A stretch of 64,000 bases of DNA, taken from the NCBI GenBank assembly GCA_002118135.1, contig BDIU01000127.1:1-64000 (forward strand), read 5' to 3'. Under the pieces are notes generated by a model that saw only the letters and a list, made by a program, of their open reading frames with translations, had not been told where the DNA came from and searched no databases. The position numbers were made by a program, and so were the translations under genes. Within the stretch, counting starts at the first letter, position 1, and every line of letters begins with the position of its first letter. Below are positions 9,418 to 20,366 of the stretch, piece by piece. This DNA comes from Trebouxia sp. TZW2008. Taxonomy: Eukaryota; Chlorophyta; Trebouxiophyceae; Trebouxiales; Trebouxiaceae.

Positions 9418-12021
9418 ATCTTGGGCAATTATAGAGTTGTCCCTAGCAAGGCGCCTCATCAAAGCCAATCCCAGTTCAGCCTTGTAGTGTGCATCCCTGC
9501 TGTTTCCTTGAACAAGCCATACCAAAGGCAGCAGACTCCTGAGCAAGCATAGCAAGGAACTAAGGTCAGCGTCAGCCACTGTGTATGTCACAAACCAAAC
9601 GCAGCAATATACAGCCCACACGCTAAATGAGCTGGACGGACTAATCATGCATGCCAACAAGTGTGTCCTTGAAGCATTGTTCTATCAATGTATGAGGCGC
9701 AGCCTCACTGCAAAGTCCTGGGCATCCAGCTTCAGATTTGGATCGTGTCCAGCAAGTAGCCCGTACACCATGGCCCACACACTGAAAGAGCTGGACTGCC
9801 ATCAAGTCTACCCTTAAAATGCTATGCTATCAGTGTGTGAGGTCAGCCTCACCGTGCAAAGTCCCAGGCATCCAGCTTCAGATTTGAAAGGTGCCCAATG
9901 ACTACCCCATGCACTACAGCCCACATGCTGGATGAGCTGGACTGACTAGCCATGCATGTCATCAAATGTGTCCTCAAACTGTCTGCCTATTAGTGTAAGG
10001 GCAGAGTGAAGGCAGCCTTACTGTGCCAATTTCCACACGTTCAGCTCCAGATTTGGAAGGTGCCCAATGACTAGCCCATGCACTACAGCCCACAAACTGA
10101 AAGAGCTAGACTGGCTAGCCAGAGCTGGCCGTGAAGCGGCCTGAATCTCCAAGTGCCTGGGATCTGCTTCTGCCAGGATGTGGCAAACTGCAACTGTGAT
10201 GTGGCGTGCATTTGTGGCGGTAGGGGTGGGTAGAGCTTCCAGAGGATTCAAAGGCACTGCCTGATGTCGAAACAGCTTCTGCAAGACCCAGCAAATCTTG
10301 TCGTGCGCAGTCTCCTCATACGCTGAGGCACTGCGCTGCATCTTGAGCAGCTGTGTTTTCAACGTTTGGGCTGCGCAGCATGCTCCTGCAATGAGACAAG
10401 CGCACATTTGCTGGTGAAACATATTGCAAGAGCCTGAAGACAACAAGGTAAGTGGTTTGCCATGTCACATGCATCGCTCTTGCAACAATGCACAATGGGT
10501 TGTGTGATTCAACAGCAGCAGAGTTTGCAGCAAGTGCATATAGCAGTCTGTATGTACTGCAGTGCAAAAGGGAATCAGCAATCATCAGTCATGTTTGCAG
10601 TGTGTTTGCATTGATACACAGTGCTTATTCAGCTTGTGCAGCAACGTACCTGGGACTTCTGAAACCATCTGGCCAAAACTTTGGCTAAGTGTATCGCCCA
10701 TGTCAAGCAAGGAAGCTATGGAGTAAGATGCTTGTAGGCGATTGAGCAGGGACTCAGCAGCATGCTTCAGCACTTCTGGCACACCATGATCGTTGACCAA
10801 CAAGCTGTAAATAACAACAAAAGCTTGCATCTTGGCTCTGCCATCAATTGGCCTTTGCAGTAGAGCTGTGAAGAGCAGCAGTCCACCTGCACCAAACACT
10901 TTGCAAGTCTGCATATCTTGTCACAGGGTAGCTGAGACAGCATTACAAAAAGCGTTGGTGCCAGCAAACATCTTGCGCATTGTGGAGGCTCTCTGTGCAC
11001 CTCACTTGCTTGACATTGCATCAAGGTCAATGCCTTGTGACATGCAGGTCTCATGCGCCTTCCAAGCTTCAGATGTGGGTGCTACCAGAGACATTCCAGC
11101 TGTATTCCATTCATTCAATACATGTGCTACACAGGCGCAGCGCGCCCAAGTAGGTACAGCGCCATATGATGGACAAGCTTTACGCAACCAACAAGCGGCA
11201 AATGTAACGGCAGGTCTTACTATATGAGCTTTGGGATTGCAACTTGGCGTCGAAAGGGTCGTACCTGACTCAACAATCACAGCTGCAGCTTGCGCTGGCA
11301 CTTGTGGCATGGGGTGATGCAACAGCGTCATCAGCACCACACAAGCAGTGCAATTCTTTGGTGCTGACATGAAGTCAATTTCCTTGAGTGCATGCTTGAT
11401 CACAGACAATGCTGAATGAGCCACAGCAACTGCCACGATACAGCTATCTTCCACTGCGTTCTGCATCAGATTTGCAGACGGCTCTTCCAAACTTTTGCAC
11501 AGTGAAACATCGGCCGAGGCTCTGGCTGCGTCTCCAAGGCAGGCTTCATTGGCTGGGCTGTGGATAGCATGGTGGCGGAAAAGCTTCAAGAGTACAAACA
11601 TAGCCTTCAGTTGGTGTCCTTGGTCCACTACTATCAGCGTGTCTGCATCGCCAGGCTCATGGACTTCAAGGGCAACCTGGCAAAATTGGAAAGCACTGAC
11701 AAGGGCATGTAGCTGTCTGGCTGCTACCACTTTTCTGAAGATGCATGTCAATGCCACTGCAGTCCAGCTCAGGTGCAGAACTGCACTTGCTGACGGTGTC
11801 TGGAGCTGTATGTCTGGGAGCAGCAAACTGACAATGGCATGTATGGGGCTGTGGCAGCTTGCTGAATGGTTCTCTGCCATGTGCGCTATAGCATTCAGTA
11901 TGTCTGCGTTCTTCATGTCAAAGTGCGTCCACTGGCTGTGCAAGCCAAACAGCTTGGTGAGTGTGGCTTGATCTTGAACAGCTGGCAAAGCTGATGCACT
12001 GAGCTGGGCTGTCGTCTGCAT
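9418..12021 (-). CDS. N-terminal exons of the large minus-strand gene
   Basis: Four exons fit in phase: 12021-11221 (ATG start, 267 codons), 10908-10650, 10385-10022 and 9559-9418. The protein begins MQTTAQLSASALPAV and is rich in Ala, Leu, Val, His and Cys. Its short hydrophobic helices (for example LHLSWTAVALTCIFRKVVA, KMQAFVVIYSLLVNDHGV, TVAVCHILAEADPRHLEI) look like ARM/HEAT-type repeats, but I recognise no family. A start at 12021 is preferred because it opens the longest exon and faces the alanine aminotransferase gene across a 933-bp gap. No stop codon ends this module; the next exons to the left (4592-8575) and the U-box exons (1390-2879) are its likely continuation, giving a U-box protein of more than 1,200 residues. 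An alternative is two separate genes. Confidence 0.55.
9605..10020 (-). repeat. Three downstream copies of an exon 3' edge
   Basis: The last roughly 90 bases of the exon 10385-10022 (minus strand, encoding SSSFSLWAVVHGLVIGHL and beyond) are repeated in the following intron near 9945-9850, 9800-9705 and, partially, 9640-9605. Plus-strand markers are CAGCTTCAGATTTG and ACAGCCCACA.GCTG. The first two extra copies keep most of the frame but lose a clean donor. The spacing is about 145-170 bp. Confidence 0.8.
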
Positions 12022-12954
12022 TCCTAATTCCCTCTATTGGAAAAGGGGCCAGGCAGTTTCAATCAGCTTGTACATGAACAGTATGTTCCGAACTCTGCAA
12101 GCCAGGACAAAAGACAAAGGTTTTCAGCTTGCATACTACTGGTTTGACAAGCTTCCGGCGCAGAGGGCAGGACAATCATGCAGATCGCAGACTGATCTCT
12201 AGTGCGTGACCTAGCGGAGAGGATGTCGTGCCTGTCGGTGTATACGCCAATTTGAATGCGCGGTCGCGCAGATTTAAGCTGCCGGTGGGCAACACGGACG
12301 CGGTGCACACCGGGCTTAGTATGCCAGGCAGCCAGAACGCACGATCAAGCATACGCTGATCTCAAACAGCACGATCCTTAACGCTTGAATGGCAATGAAA
12401 GCTCCAAAACGTTCGTGAAATGCCAGACAGCTGAGGTCACAAGGAGTCAACGAAGGTTAGGGTCGAAGCTGCGTGCATTGACATTGCTTTTTAGAGTGCT
12501 TCTATCAGCGCTTGACCAGTGATGACCTAACAGCCTTTCATCGCGCTCCGAGACCAAATGATCGGTCCATCATGCCAGACCAGCTTTGAAGCAGGCTAGG
12601 AGCAAAAGCTTTTGTTTTGCATCTGTGGTTCTGACAAGATGCCGCTCAAGTTTTGTTGCTACTACAACAGCTAATGAACAGTTTGAACAATGTGTTTATC
12701 ACTGACGCAAATACTTGCAAAGGACACACGGCTGCTGTGCCCATCATTTACATGCATGCTGTACAAATTGCAAACACTGATGGAACTTCGTTTCCAAGAG
12801 GGTCAGATGATGGTCACACTGTATGCACAAGGCTCTTGCAATGCAAGCTTTGCACGGAGATTGACGCCAAGCGCGTGCGCAGCGCGTGAGCCAATTTAAA
12901 TTTGGCTAAAGTTGTTAGGGTTGTGAAGCGACTTCTGTGACTGAAGGCACGGCG
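12022..12954. promoter_or_regulatory. Divergent intergenic region, U-box gene / ALAT
   Basis: This 933-bp gap separates two divergent start codons and should hold both promoters and 5' untranslated regions. I see no clear TATA box or other element that I could name, and no ORF with coding character. Confidence 0.5.
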
Positions 12955-15900
12955 ATGATGATCAGAGCGTTCGCTGCGGGGGTCCAAAACCGCATCAACA
13001 CAGCAAGAAACGCACGAGTCCTTTGTTCCTACTTCAGCACTTTGGAAAGCGACCGCGTGTCGACCGCTAAGCCCGGCCAGCCTCCCATGTCGCAAGCAAA
13101 CGGTGTCGCGAGCTCAAAGCTCACAGGCGACACCATCAGCCCTCATGTCATGAAGGCCGAGTACGCCGTTCGCGGAGACATTGTCGTTCGTGCTGGCGAG
13201 ATTGGCAAAGAGCTTAAGGCTGGCAAAAAGTACCCGTTCACCGACCTGGTCATGTGTAACATCGGCAACCCTCAAGCGTTGGGACAGAAGCCAGTCACAT
13301 TTTACCGACAGGTCTTGGCAGTCTGCGATTATCCTCAGGTAAGCCAGTACTTACCGTGCTTTCGCTGGCTCCTGTCACGTGAGTCGTACTCCTATCTTGT
13401 ATCCAGCTAGCACGACAGTGCAGTCTGTTCACGATTTGGTCAAGCCCTTTCGCTGCATGTGCAGCTACTTGATGCTCCAGAGTCAAAGAAGCTGTTCCCG
13501 CCAGACGTGCTCAAGCGAGCAAAGGAGTATCTGGACGCCTGTGGTTCAGGTGGCACTGGTGCTTACACACACAGCCAGGGTGTCGAGCTGTGTAGACAGC
13601 ACGTGGCAGCGGTGCGTGCTGACTGCTCCCCAGAAGTATTGCTGAACATCTGCATCATCTGCACAGCGCACTCTTGCTTGTTGTTGCTAAGCGCTGTGCC
13701 TGCTTTGCGTGCTGCATTATTCTGTCCTTCATTGCACAATGCTGCAATCCCTGAGAGATACAGCAATCAGCCACACATGTCTACGGTCTGCGCATAATGC
13801 CATTTGAGCACTTGTCCCTTCCTGAACCAAGTCATGCTGCCTTGATGCCTATTGCCTGCATCAAGGCATGTTGCTGCCAAGTGCAGCCAAGCATGCCCCT
13901 TCGCTAGGTCTGCGCATTCTGCGACAAAATTTAGAAGAGGCTTTTGCTGTGTACAATATCATCACGTGCATGCAGGCATGCATGCAGACAATTGTCGGCC
14001 AAATGTATGCCGCTGATGCCTGCTGTGATGTTCAGCTTGCTGCATGCTTGTGTGCTGATACTGTTTCTATCACCAGCCATCAAAGAGCGGCTATAACTGC
14101 AGTGCTAACGACTCCTGACAGAGGGACTGTTGCTTGCTGTGACGGGCATGTCATCACGTGCTAGCTGCATGTTTGCTTGCTGACAATGCAAATTTGCAGG
14201 GAGTTTGATAGTTATGACTGCAATGTGGACAACCTGGAGCTGACAGAAGGATTGCTTCATGTCATGACAATGATAGCAGCCTGAGTCATGTCCACAATTG
14301 CTTGCTGACACTGAGCGTCTGCCGGGCATCAAAGAGTGCGATGTTCACGACTGCCTTTGCTGCCTGCTATTATCATCACAAGCGCATGGGTCAGGTCTCT
14401 ATCTGCTTCCTGACTGTGTGTATTTGCAGGGCATCAAAGAGCGTGATGGCTACGACTGCAAAGTTGATGACCTGTACCTAACAGAGGGAGCCTCAGGAGC
14501 TGTGAAGAACATCCTGCAGATCCTGATCAGAAATGAGAAGGATGCAGTGCTTATCCCCTACCCTCAGTACCCCCTGTACTCAGCAGCCATTGCCCTGCTG
14601 GGCGGTACAGTTGTGCCGTACTATCCAGATGAGAAGAAGAACTGGGAGATTGACCCTGCACACCTTGAAGATGTTGCAACTCAGGTATGTTGGCGACCAC
14701 AGGCACCTGCCTGTGCAATCGCTGCATGGCACTGTTGGGCTAAGCAAGCTAACGAGCAGAAGACGTGCGAGACTGATTCTGCACATCTCAAAGATGTTGC
14801 GACTCAAGTATGGTGTGATTTTCAATCACTTGACTTTGCATTCGCTGCATGGGGTTGTTGTGCCCTGCCACCTAGATGAGAAGAAGAATGGGAAATTGAT
14901 CCTGCATACCTTGAATATGTTGCAACTCAGTCATGGTCTGTACTTATAGTGTTATCTGCTTGCGCATTTACTGCTGCTGATTTCCAAACAGATGTCCTGT
15001 TGTGCCTGCGTGCATACTTCATCTTGCCCTGCTCCTTGTTTTCGCACCTGTCCAGTTGTTTCTGAGAGGCATCACATATAGCAAGCAGCAAATATCATTC
15101 TCTGCGTTGAATGCACAACTCGTAAATGGCCAGCCACAGTATTTCAGGGAATGATACAGTGCCAAGGTTCTGATCAAGCAAGCTCAAACTGAAAGACAGG
15201 TTGCGGACACTGACAGTCTGCATGCCCGCAGGCAAAGAAAGATGGCCTTTGTATACGTGCACTGGCAGTCATCACCCCTGGCAACCCAACAGGCCAGGTC
15301 ATTCCCAAGTCGAACATTGAGGACCTGATCAAGTTTGCTCAGAAGCATGAGATGGCAGTCATTGCCGACGAGGTGTACCAAGTCAATGTGTACAACAGCA
15401 GCATGAAGTTTGACAGCTTCAAGAAGACCATCAGAGATATGGGGGATGACTACAATGATGTGCCCCTGTTCTCTCTGCAGTCCATCAGCAAAGGCTATTA
15501 TGGTAAGCAGGCATGCGCATTCTGGTCTGTGAAAACCAGTGCATTTGTTGGTCCCAGCCTTGCTGCTTTGCATGTCTTGCCTGAGCGTGAGTCTTGGGAT
15601 GTGCGCTCACTTCAGCCACAAGGGCAAGTACTGACAGCACAATGTCAAGTTGGGCATGTGCAAGGAGGCTGCCATGTCAAATTTTCATGCGCCACAAAGC
15701 CTGTCTGTAGAGCTGCTGCCTAAAATGCAATGTGTTGTCCTTGCTGTCAGTCTCACGTGACAGCTGCTAGCAATGCTGTTAGTCAACAGTGCACATGGTT
15801 GTGGCAGTGTGAAGCAGCTCTCTTCCAGTTTGAGCAATTTCAGTGACCCCTTGCTTGGACATATACGTGACCTGTCGCAGTGTAAGCATGTGCGGGGCAA

Positions 15901-17534
15901 CCGGCAAGAAGCGTTATGTCCTTGTCAGTCTTGCAGTAGTGCATAGCATGTTGCAAAACAGGCCATAATGCATTGATGCATAACACTGATCATGTTGCCT
16001 TTGCATTGCATGCGGTCATGGTTGTCACATGCTCATGCAGGTGAGTGTGGTAGGAGAGGTGGTTACATGGAGATCATCAATATCCCTGAGGATGTGAGGG
16101 CAGCCATGTACAAAGTCGCCTCCATCAACCTATGTTCCAACGTCAATGGGCAAATCTGTACTGCTATGGTCATGAACCCTCCCAAGGTTAGTCACCCTTA
16201 GCTACGCATCAGTACTGACCTGCAATGCTGTGTGTGACAGACTGCTTTTACCGACTCTGTTGTCTGCAGGACTTGTCTTTGTCAAGGTTTTGGCGTTGAT
16301 ATATTTTGCACTGCCCTTGTCTGACAGCTGCAAGTGAAGCTTGCAATGCAGCTTGATGCAGAAGGACTGTGTCCATTTTCATGCCTAAAACAGCTTCCTG
16401 CATCTTTGCAAGCATGCCTGGACAGTGCTGCTGTCAATTGGTTTCTTGTAGCTTCATCTTCAATTGTCTGCTCTGAAGCAGTGTGGCAGCTTGGTGTAGC
16501 ATTATGCAGTTAATGTTGCTGCTCGTAGACAAAGTTTCAGTGCAAGACTGCAGTTGTTGACTTCTGATGCTTATCATCAGACACAATCTGCCACAAAGGT
16601 GTTTGTCTTGCCATTGTAAGCATGCGCCTGCAGCATGTTGCTGTCGCTGCATGGGCACTTGTGAACAGCAGTTGAAGCCGTGCTTTATTCTCAATTGCAG
16701 CATGTGCAATGCAAGCCTAAACCTGGTTTTCTGCCACTGTGCAGGAAGGCGATGAATCATACCCATTGTACAAGAAGGAGAGGGAAGGCCTGCTGGCATC
16801 CCTCAAGAAGCGTGCTACCATGATTGAGGATGTGAGGCTCACTCCTTGCTTTTTAGCTGTTTTGCATGCTGTCGTGTATTCATTGGCCTGCTGTGTCATG
16901 CTGCTGATCATTTCTCAGCTTGGATTTTGCACGGTAGCATGACCTGCTTGCCACAGCAGTGCAGCAAGCCTTTCATTGGTCAGGATCTGCATGACACGGC
17001 AGCATTAGTGCTGCAAAGTGCATCCATTGATTGTCAGATGCACAGTCAGGCCTGCATGTAAGCTTTTATCAGCTCATATCAGCAGTCTGTTTCATTTGTC
17101 TTATGATGCAGGCAGATGTGGCTTTGCATCTTCTGCGTATGTCATGCAGCGCCCTCTTTTTTGTCTCAGTGGTCAAGTTGTGATGTGGAAAGGCTTGCAG
17201 ACAACCTACTGCTGCACTGCTGCAGGTCCTGAATGAGCTTGAGGGCGTCAGCTGTACCTCCATTGATGGCGCCTTGTATGCCTTCCCCACCATTCAGCTG
17301 CCTGAGGGTGCATTCAAGAAGGCAAAAGAGATTGGCAAGACTGGTGAGTGGTTGTACTGCAAAGAGATGCTGGAGAACACTGGCATTGTCATTGTACCTG
17401 GAAATGGCTTTGGCCAGAGGGACGGCACACATCACTTCAGAACTACCATTTTGCCAGCTGAGGACCAGATTGAGAGTGTATGTGACAGGCTGCGCAACTA
17501 CCACAAGGAATTCATGTCAAAGTACAGCAACTGA
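12955..17534 (+). CDS. AlaAT: Alanine aminotransferase
   Basis: Seven exons: 12955-13338, 13465-13611, 14430-14684, 15232-15502, 16041-16186, 16745-16831 and 17226-17534. They total 533 codons with matching phases. The enzyme is a PLP-dependent class I/II aminotransferase that interconverts alanine plus 2-oxoglutarate with pyruvate plus glutamate. Landmarks are NIGNPQALGQKPVTF, GAYTHSQG, YPQYPLYSA, VITPGNPTGQ, the PLP-lysine motif SISKGYYGECG (Lys in SKG), SNVNGQ, and near the C-terminus VPGNGFGQRDGTHHFR. The length matches plant and animal enzymes. The first about 80 residues precede the conserved core, are Arg/Ser-rich with few acids (MMIRAFAAGVQNRINTARN), and look like a mitochondrial presequence. 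The first ATG (12955) is chosen; a second directly follows. Introns 2 and 3 contain decayed copies of exon 3 edges. TGTAA motifs at 17683 and 17804 are likely polyadenylation signals. Confidence 0.95.
14078..14366 (+). repeat. Upstream copies of ALAT exon 3 acceptor edge
   Basis: Intron 2 of the alanine aminotransferase gene holds three degraded copies of the start of exon 3. They lie at about 14078-14130 (CATCAAAGAGCGGCTATAAC), 14200-14252 (after TTTGCAG; encodes DSYDCNVDNLELTEG) and 14325-14365 (GGCATCAAAGAGTGCGATG). The true exon starts at 14430. The second copy keeps the frame over about 15 codons, including the LTEG end; the others are frameshifted. Confidence 0.8.
14749..14938 (+). repeat. 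Downstream copies of ALAT exon 3 donor edge
   Basis: Intron 3 carries two copies of the last roughly 55 bases of exon 3 with its donor. Copy 1 (about 14749-14811) encodes CETDSAHLKDVATQ and retains a GTATGG donor. Copy 2 (about 14869-14937) has a 1-base deletion and its donor is changed from GGTATG to GTCATG. The working donor is at 14685. Confidence 0.8.
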
Positions 17535-18138
17535 CAGGGAGACTTGCTGATGATGTTGCGTCGTGACTACATGTATATCAGTTTTGCTGGGCCACCCCTC
17601 ACTATTTGCTTCAGGGTTTGTTATGGTGCTCAAAATTGTCGACTTGTACATTGAAACACTTCTTTTCTGTTCACTGGTCCATTGTAAACACACATGCTTC
17701 ATGCAATCACTGCTCGCCTATGCTGCTTCAAATGTTCGACGTTCTGCACCGTGCAAGCAAAGAAGGCTCCGAAAGGGATAGAACATGCTGCCTTGGGTCA
17801 CATTGTAACCCGCAGCACCTTACATCTGACCTGTCACCATTTGTGATGCTATTAGTGAGTGTGCTGCATCACACCTAATCCAACAGACTTGCTTGAACAT
17901 CTACTCAGCTTACGCATGTGCGAGCTGCTCAACAAGCAATTGCTTTTTGCATAATTTGCAATGCCCTTACAAGGCAGTGTTGACATTCAGTCTGATTTAC
18001 ACGAGAGTCAAAGAATAGTCAAACATGAAATCATCAAATGAGCAATCTCAATACTGTCAAATGAGCAAACTCAAGGGGTCACAAGACATGATTGGTATTG
18101 CTCTGACATCAGGGCAGATGATTTTGAACACTGATGAT
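17535..18138. terminator. Convergent 3' ends, ALAT / C2 gene
   Basis: The gap between two convergent stop codons. It contains TGTAA on the plus strand at 17683-17687 and 17804-17808 (for ALAT) and TTACA, i.e. TGTAA on the minus strand, at about 17997-18001 and 17967-17971 (for the C2 gene, 138 nt and more past its stop). TGTAA is the usual polyadenylation signal of green algae, so these are the likely 3' ends. Confidence 0.6.
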
Positions 18139-19801
18139 CTAGCTGGTGGGGACACCGCCACAAGGGTTGGGCTTGGTGACCTCAACAATCCTCTCCTCAG
18201 TGTTCAAGTACTCCTTGGTCCTGCCCTCAGTCAGCTCCCTCTCAGCACCAGTTGGCCTTGTCTCGACCACAAACTGCAGCAAATGATGTCATGAGTCAGC
18301 TTGAAGACAGCAGCTTGACATTGAGAAGTGTGTATGCATATGATCCAATACATATTTGTAGCACTAGCAACAAGTGCAGTGTTGACAATTGCAAAGGCAG
18401 ATGTGGTGTGTGAGTTGACAAGAGGATCAGCGTATAGAGCTTTGCAAACAAGCATGCTTTGAAGATTTGCACACTGACCTCCTTCTCAACAGGGTGGTGC
18501 TCCCTGACATATGTCTTGACCTCCTTCACAATTGGCCTGTCCTCAACCTTGGTGAAGGTCTTGGTGTCACAGATGGGGCCAGTGCCAGCTGAAGTGGTTG
18601 TCTGCATTCAGCACAATAATGTTAGCAGGAGCTGCACCACGCTGTGACCAGTGCAGCCAGGCAGTGCACTGTCAAACTGTGAGTGCAGCCATGTTTCAAC
18701 CAACCACAGAGGCTGTTCAGCAAATGACAATTCTTGCATCACTACACCTCACATGAATATTGTACAAGTACAAGAAAAAACGCTTGAGCAGGAATACACA
18801 GATGAACTCAATGACAGCTCTTCTAGGATGACAAGTTTTCACATAGCACGTTCAGCTTGCAGACTGCAGTGTAAGTAAGTTACAGTGCAAGTGAATTACC
18901 TGCTGGCAAGTCACACACTCAGTCTTGGTTGTGGTGGTGGCACCAGCAATTGCAGCTGAGCAAGTAGTCACACCAGAGGTACTCGAGGCACCAGCAACGC
19001 CAGAGCTAGCACCAGCACCACCAGACAGGTTGAAGACAATCTGGCCTGAACAACAGAAGAAAGTCTTAGGATGAGGTCTTGTATAGGGCAGAACTGTAAC
19101 ACCTTGCAACACCAGTGTTGCAAAGAAGCAGGATGGCAAGGTGTTGCTCTGGAAGCTCAGTGCATACCTTGCTCAAGTCCCTTCTTGTTCTGCAACACAA
19201 CTCTCTGGGGCCCATTGCTCAGCTTGAATGTACCCTGTCCAATCAGACCATCTGCAGAGGAGCACAGCCATGTTAGGTCAAACCACTGGCAGATCTGTGG
19301 GAGTAATGTACAGCAGGTCAGACAGGGCAGCGGTCTCGCACGCGTCGATCAGGTGATTGCTAGTGAAAAGGCAGAAGAAACGGCTTTGCTTGCTATGATA
19401 GAACCACTCACTTGTACGAAATCTTTGTCGGGACTGCGAACGTACCTGCCAACAGGTTCTTGTTGTACACCATGACCTTGGCCTCGTTTCCAGCTGAGCC
19501 CTGGCCTGAGGCGATTGGCAGAGTGTATGTCTCGGTCCATGAGGCATTGAGACCAGCGCTCTTGACTGCAGATGCAGCAAGATGCGTTAGATGCGTGCGG
19601 TCGTGTAGGTGCAATAGACTGCTGCAGCGGCGCGCAAGTATAGGAGCAAATGAGTCGGTACTTACTGACACTGGTCTCGACCTTCTGGGAGCCGTGCTCA
19701 AAGATAACGTATGGGTCCTGCTTGCCGATGAGGTCGTGATCCTTCAGGAACTCTCCGTTAATGCCGCTGATGGTGTATGACTGGCTGCTTGTGGTGGCCA
19801 T
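18139..19801 (-). CDS. C2-domain protein with charged C-terminal tail
   Basis: Six exons: 19801-19666, 19565-19446, 19251-19168, 19045-18900, 18601-18479 and 18273-18139. They total 248 codons with matching phases. The N-terminal about 110 residues form a C2 domain: LIGKQDPYVIFEHGSQ is the strand with the Asp-Pro-Tyr signature, followed by ASWTETYTL and KVMVYNKNLL. C2 domains bind phospholipids, often with calcium. Only some of the usual calcium Asp residues are visible, so calcium binding is uncertain. A Gly/Ala/Ser/Thr-rich linker with a few Cys follows. Then comes a highly charged tail of Val/Glu/Lys phrases (DRPIVKEVKTYV, EHHPVEKEFVVETRP, ERIVEVTKP) whose role I do not know. Codons favour C/G at third positions (AAG, GAG, ATC) more than neighbouring genes do, which suggests high expression. 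No signal peptide or membrane segment is seen. Confidence 0.85.
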
Positions 19802-20366
19802 TGTGTTCGCGTAGACGAGCTGTGTGTTGATCAAAGTATAGCAGCAGTTTGCAAGCGAAAGCAACTGAAAAGAAGGTCTGAAGTCAAAGTTTGTGCTCGG
19901 GCGAAAGTCAAACCAGCTTCTAAAAGGGAGGCCCAAGCCCCGACACGAAGCTTCCCGGTAGCTGCGCACTGACGGTTCGAATTCGCAATCCGAGTTTTGG
20001 TGAGCTGAGCACGTGCCAATGCATGCGCCTGAATTGCTTTCAGGGCTGCTTTTGAGACCTTGCGGAGCGTACACAGAACCCACTGCACAACACCTAGATA
20101 CTTGAGCTATGCATGTTGCCAAATCAAAATCCGAAAGCATGACATTGTAGCATTCATGTCATAGAAACTCACTAGCATGGGAATGTTGGTTTACTGTTTC
20201 AACATGAAACTGTCACTGCAAACCTTGCTTTGCTGGCCTGCATGATGTTGATGGATCAGCAATAAAGCGATGGATGCATGAATTGCTGCATAATCTGCGG
20301 CTTTCCATGTCTGCTCATGCAGGCGTAGCAACTCAGAATTGCCAGACCAATGATTTCTGCTGCAGA
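19802..20366. other. Tandem intergenic gap, WD40 gene to C2 gene
   Basis: This 565-bp gap between two minus-strand genes should contain the WD40 3' end and the C2 promoter. The part next to the C2 start can be read as an open frame that extends the C2 gene upstream, but the C2 domain begins directly at the ATG at 19801, so the extension is taken as 5' untranslated. No motif could be named. Confidence 0.45.

Noticed and set aside
11495..11971. A 158-codon plus-strand frame
   Set aside because: It is the antisense shadow of the 267-codon first exon of the minus-strand gene.
19349..20140. Longer minus-strand frame extending the C2 gene upstream and through its first intron
   Set aside because: The C2 domain starts at the ATG at 19801 and exon 1 ends at a GTAAGT at 19665; the rest is 5' flank and intron.
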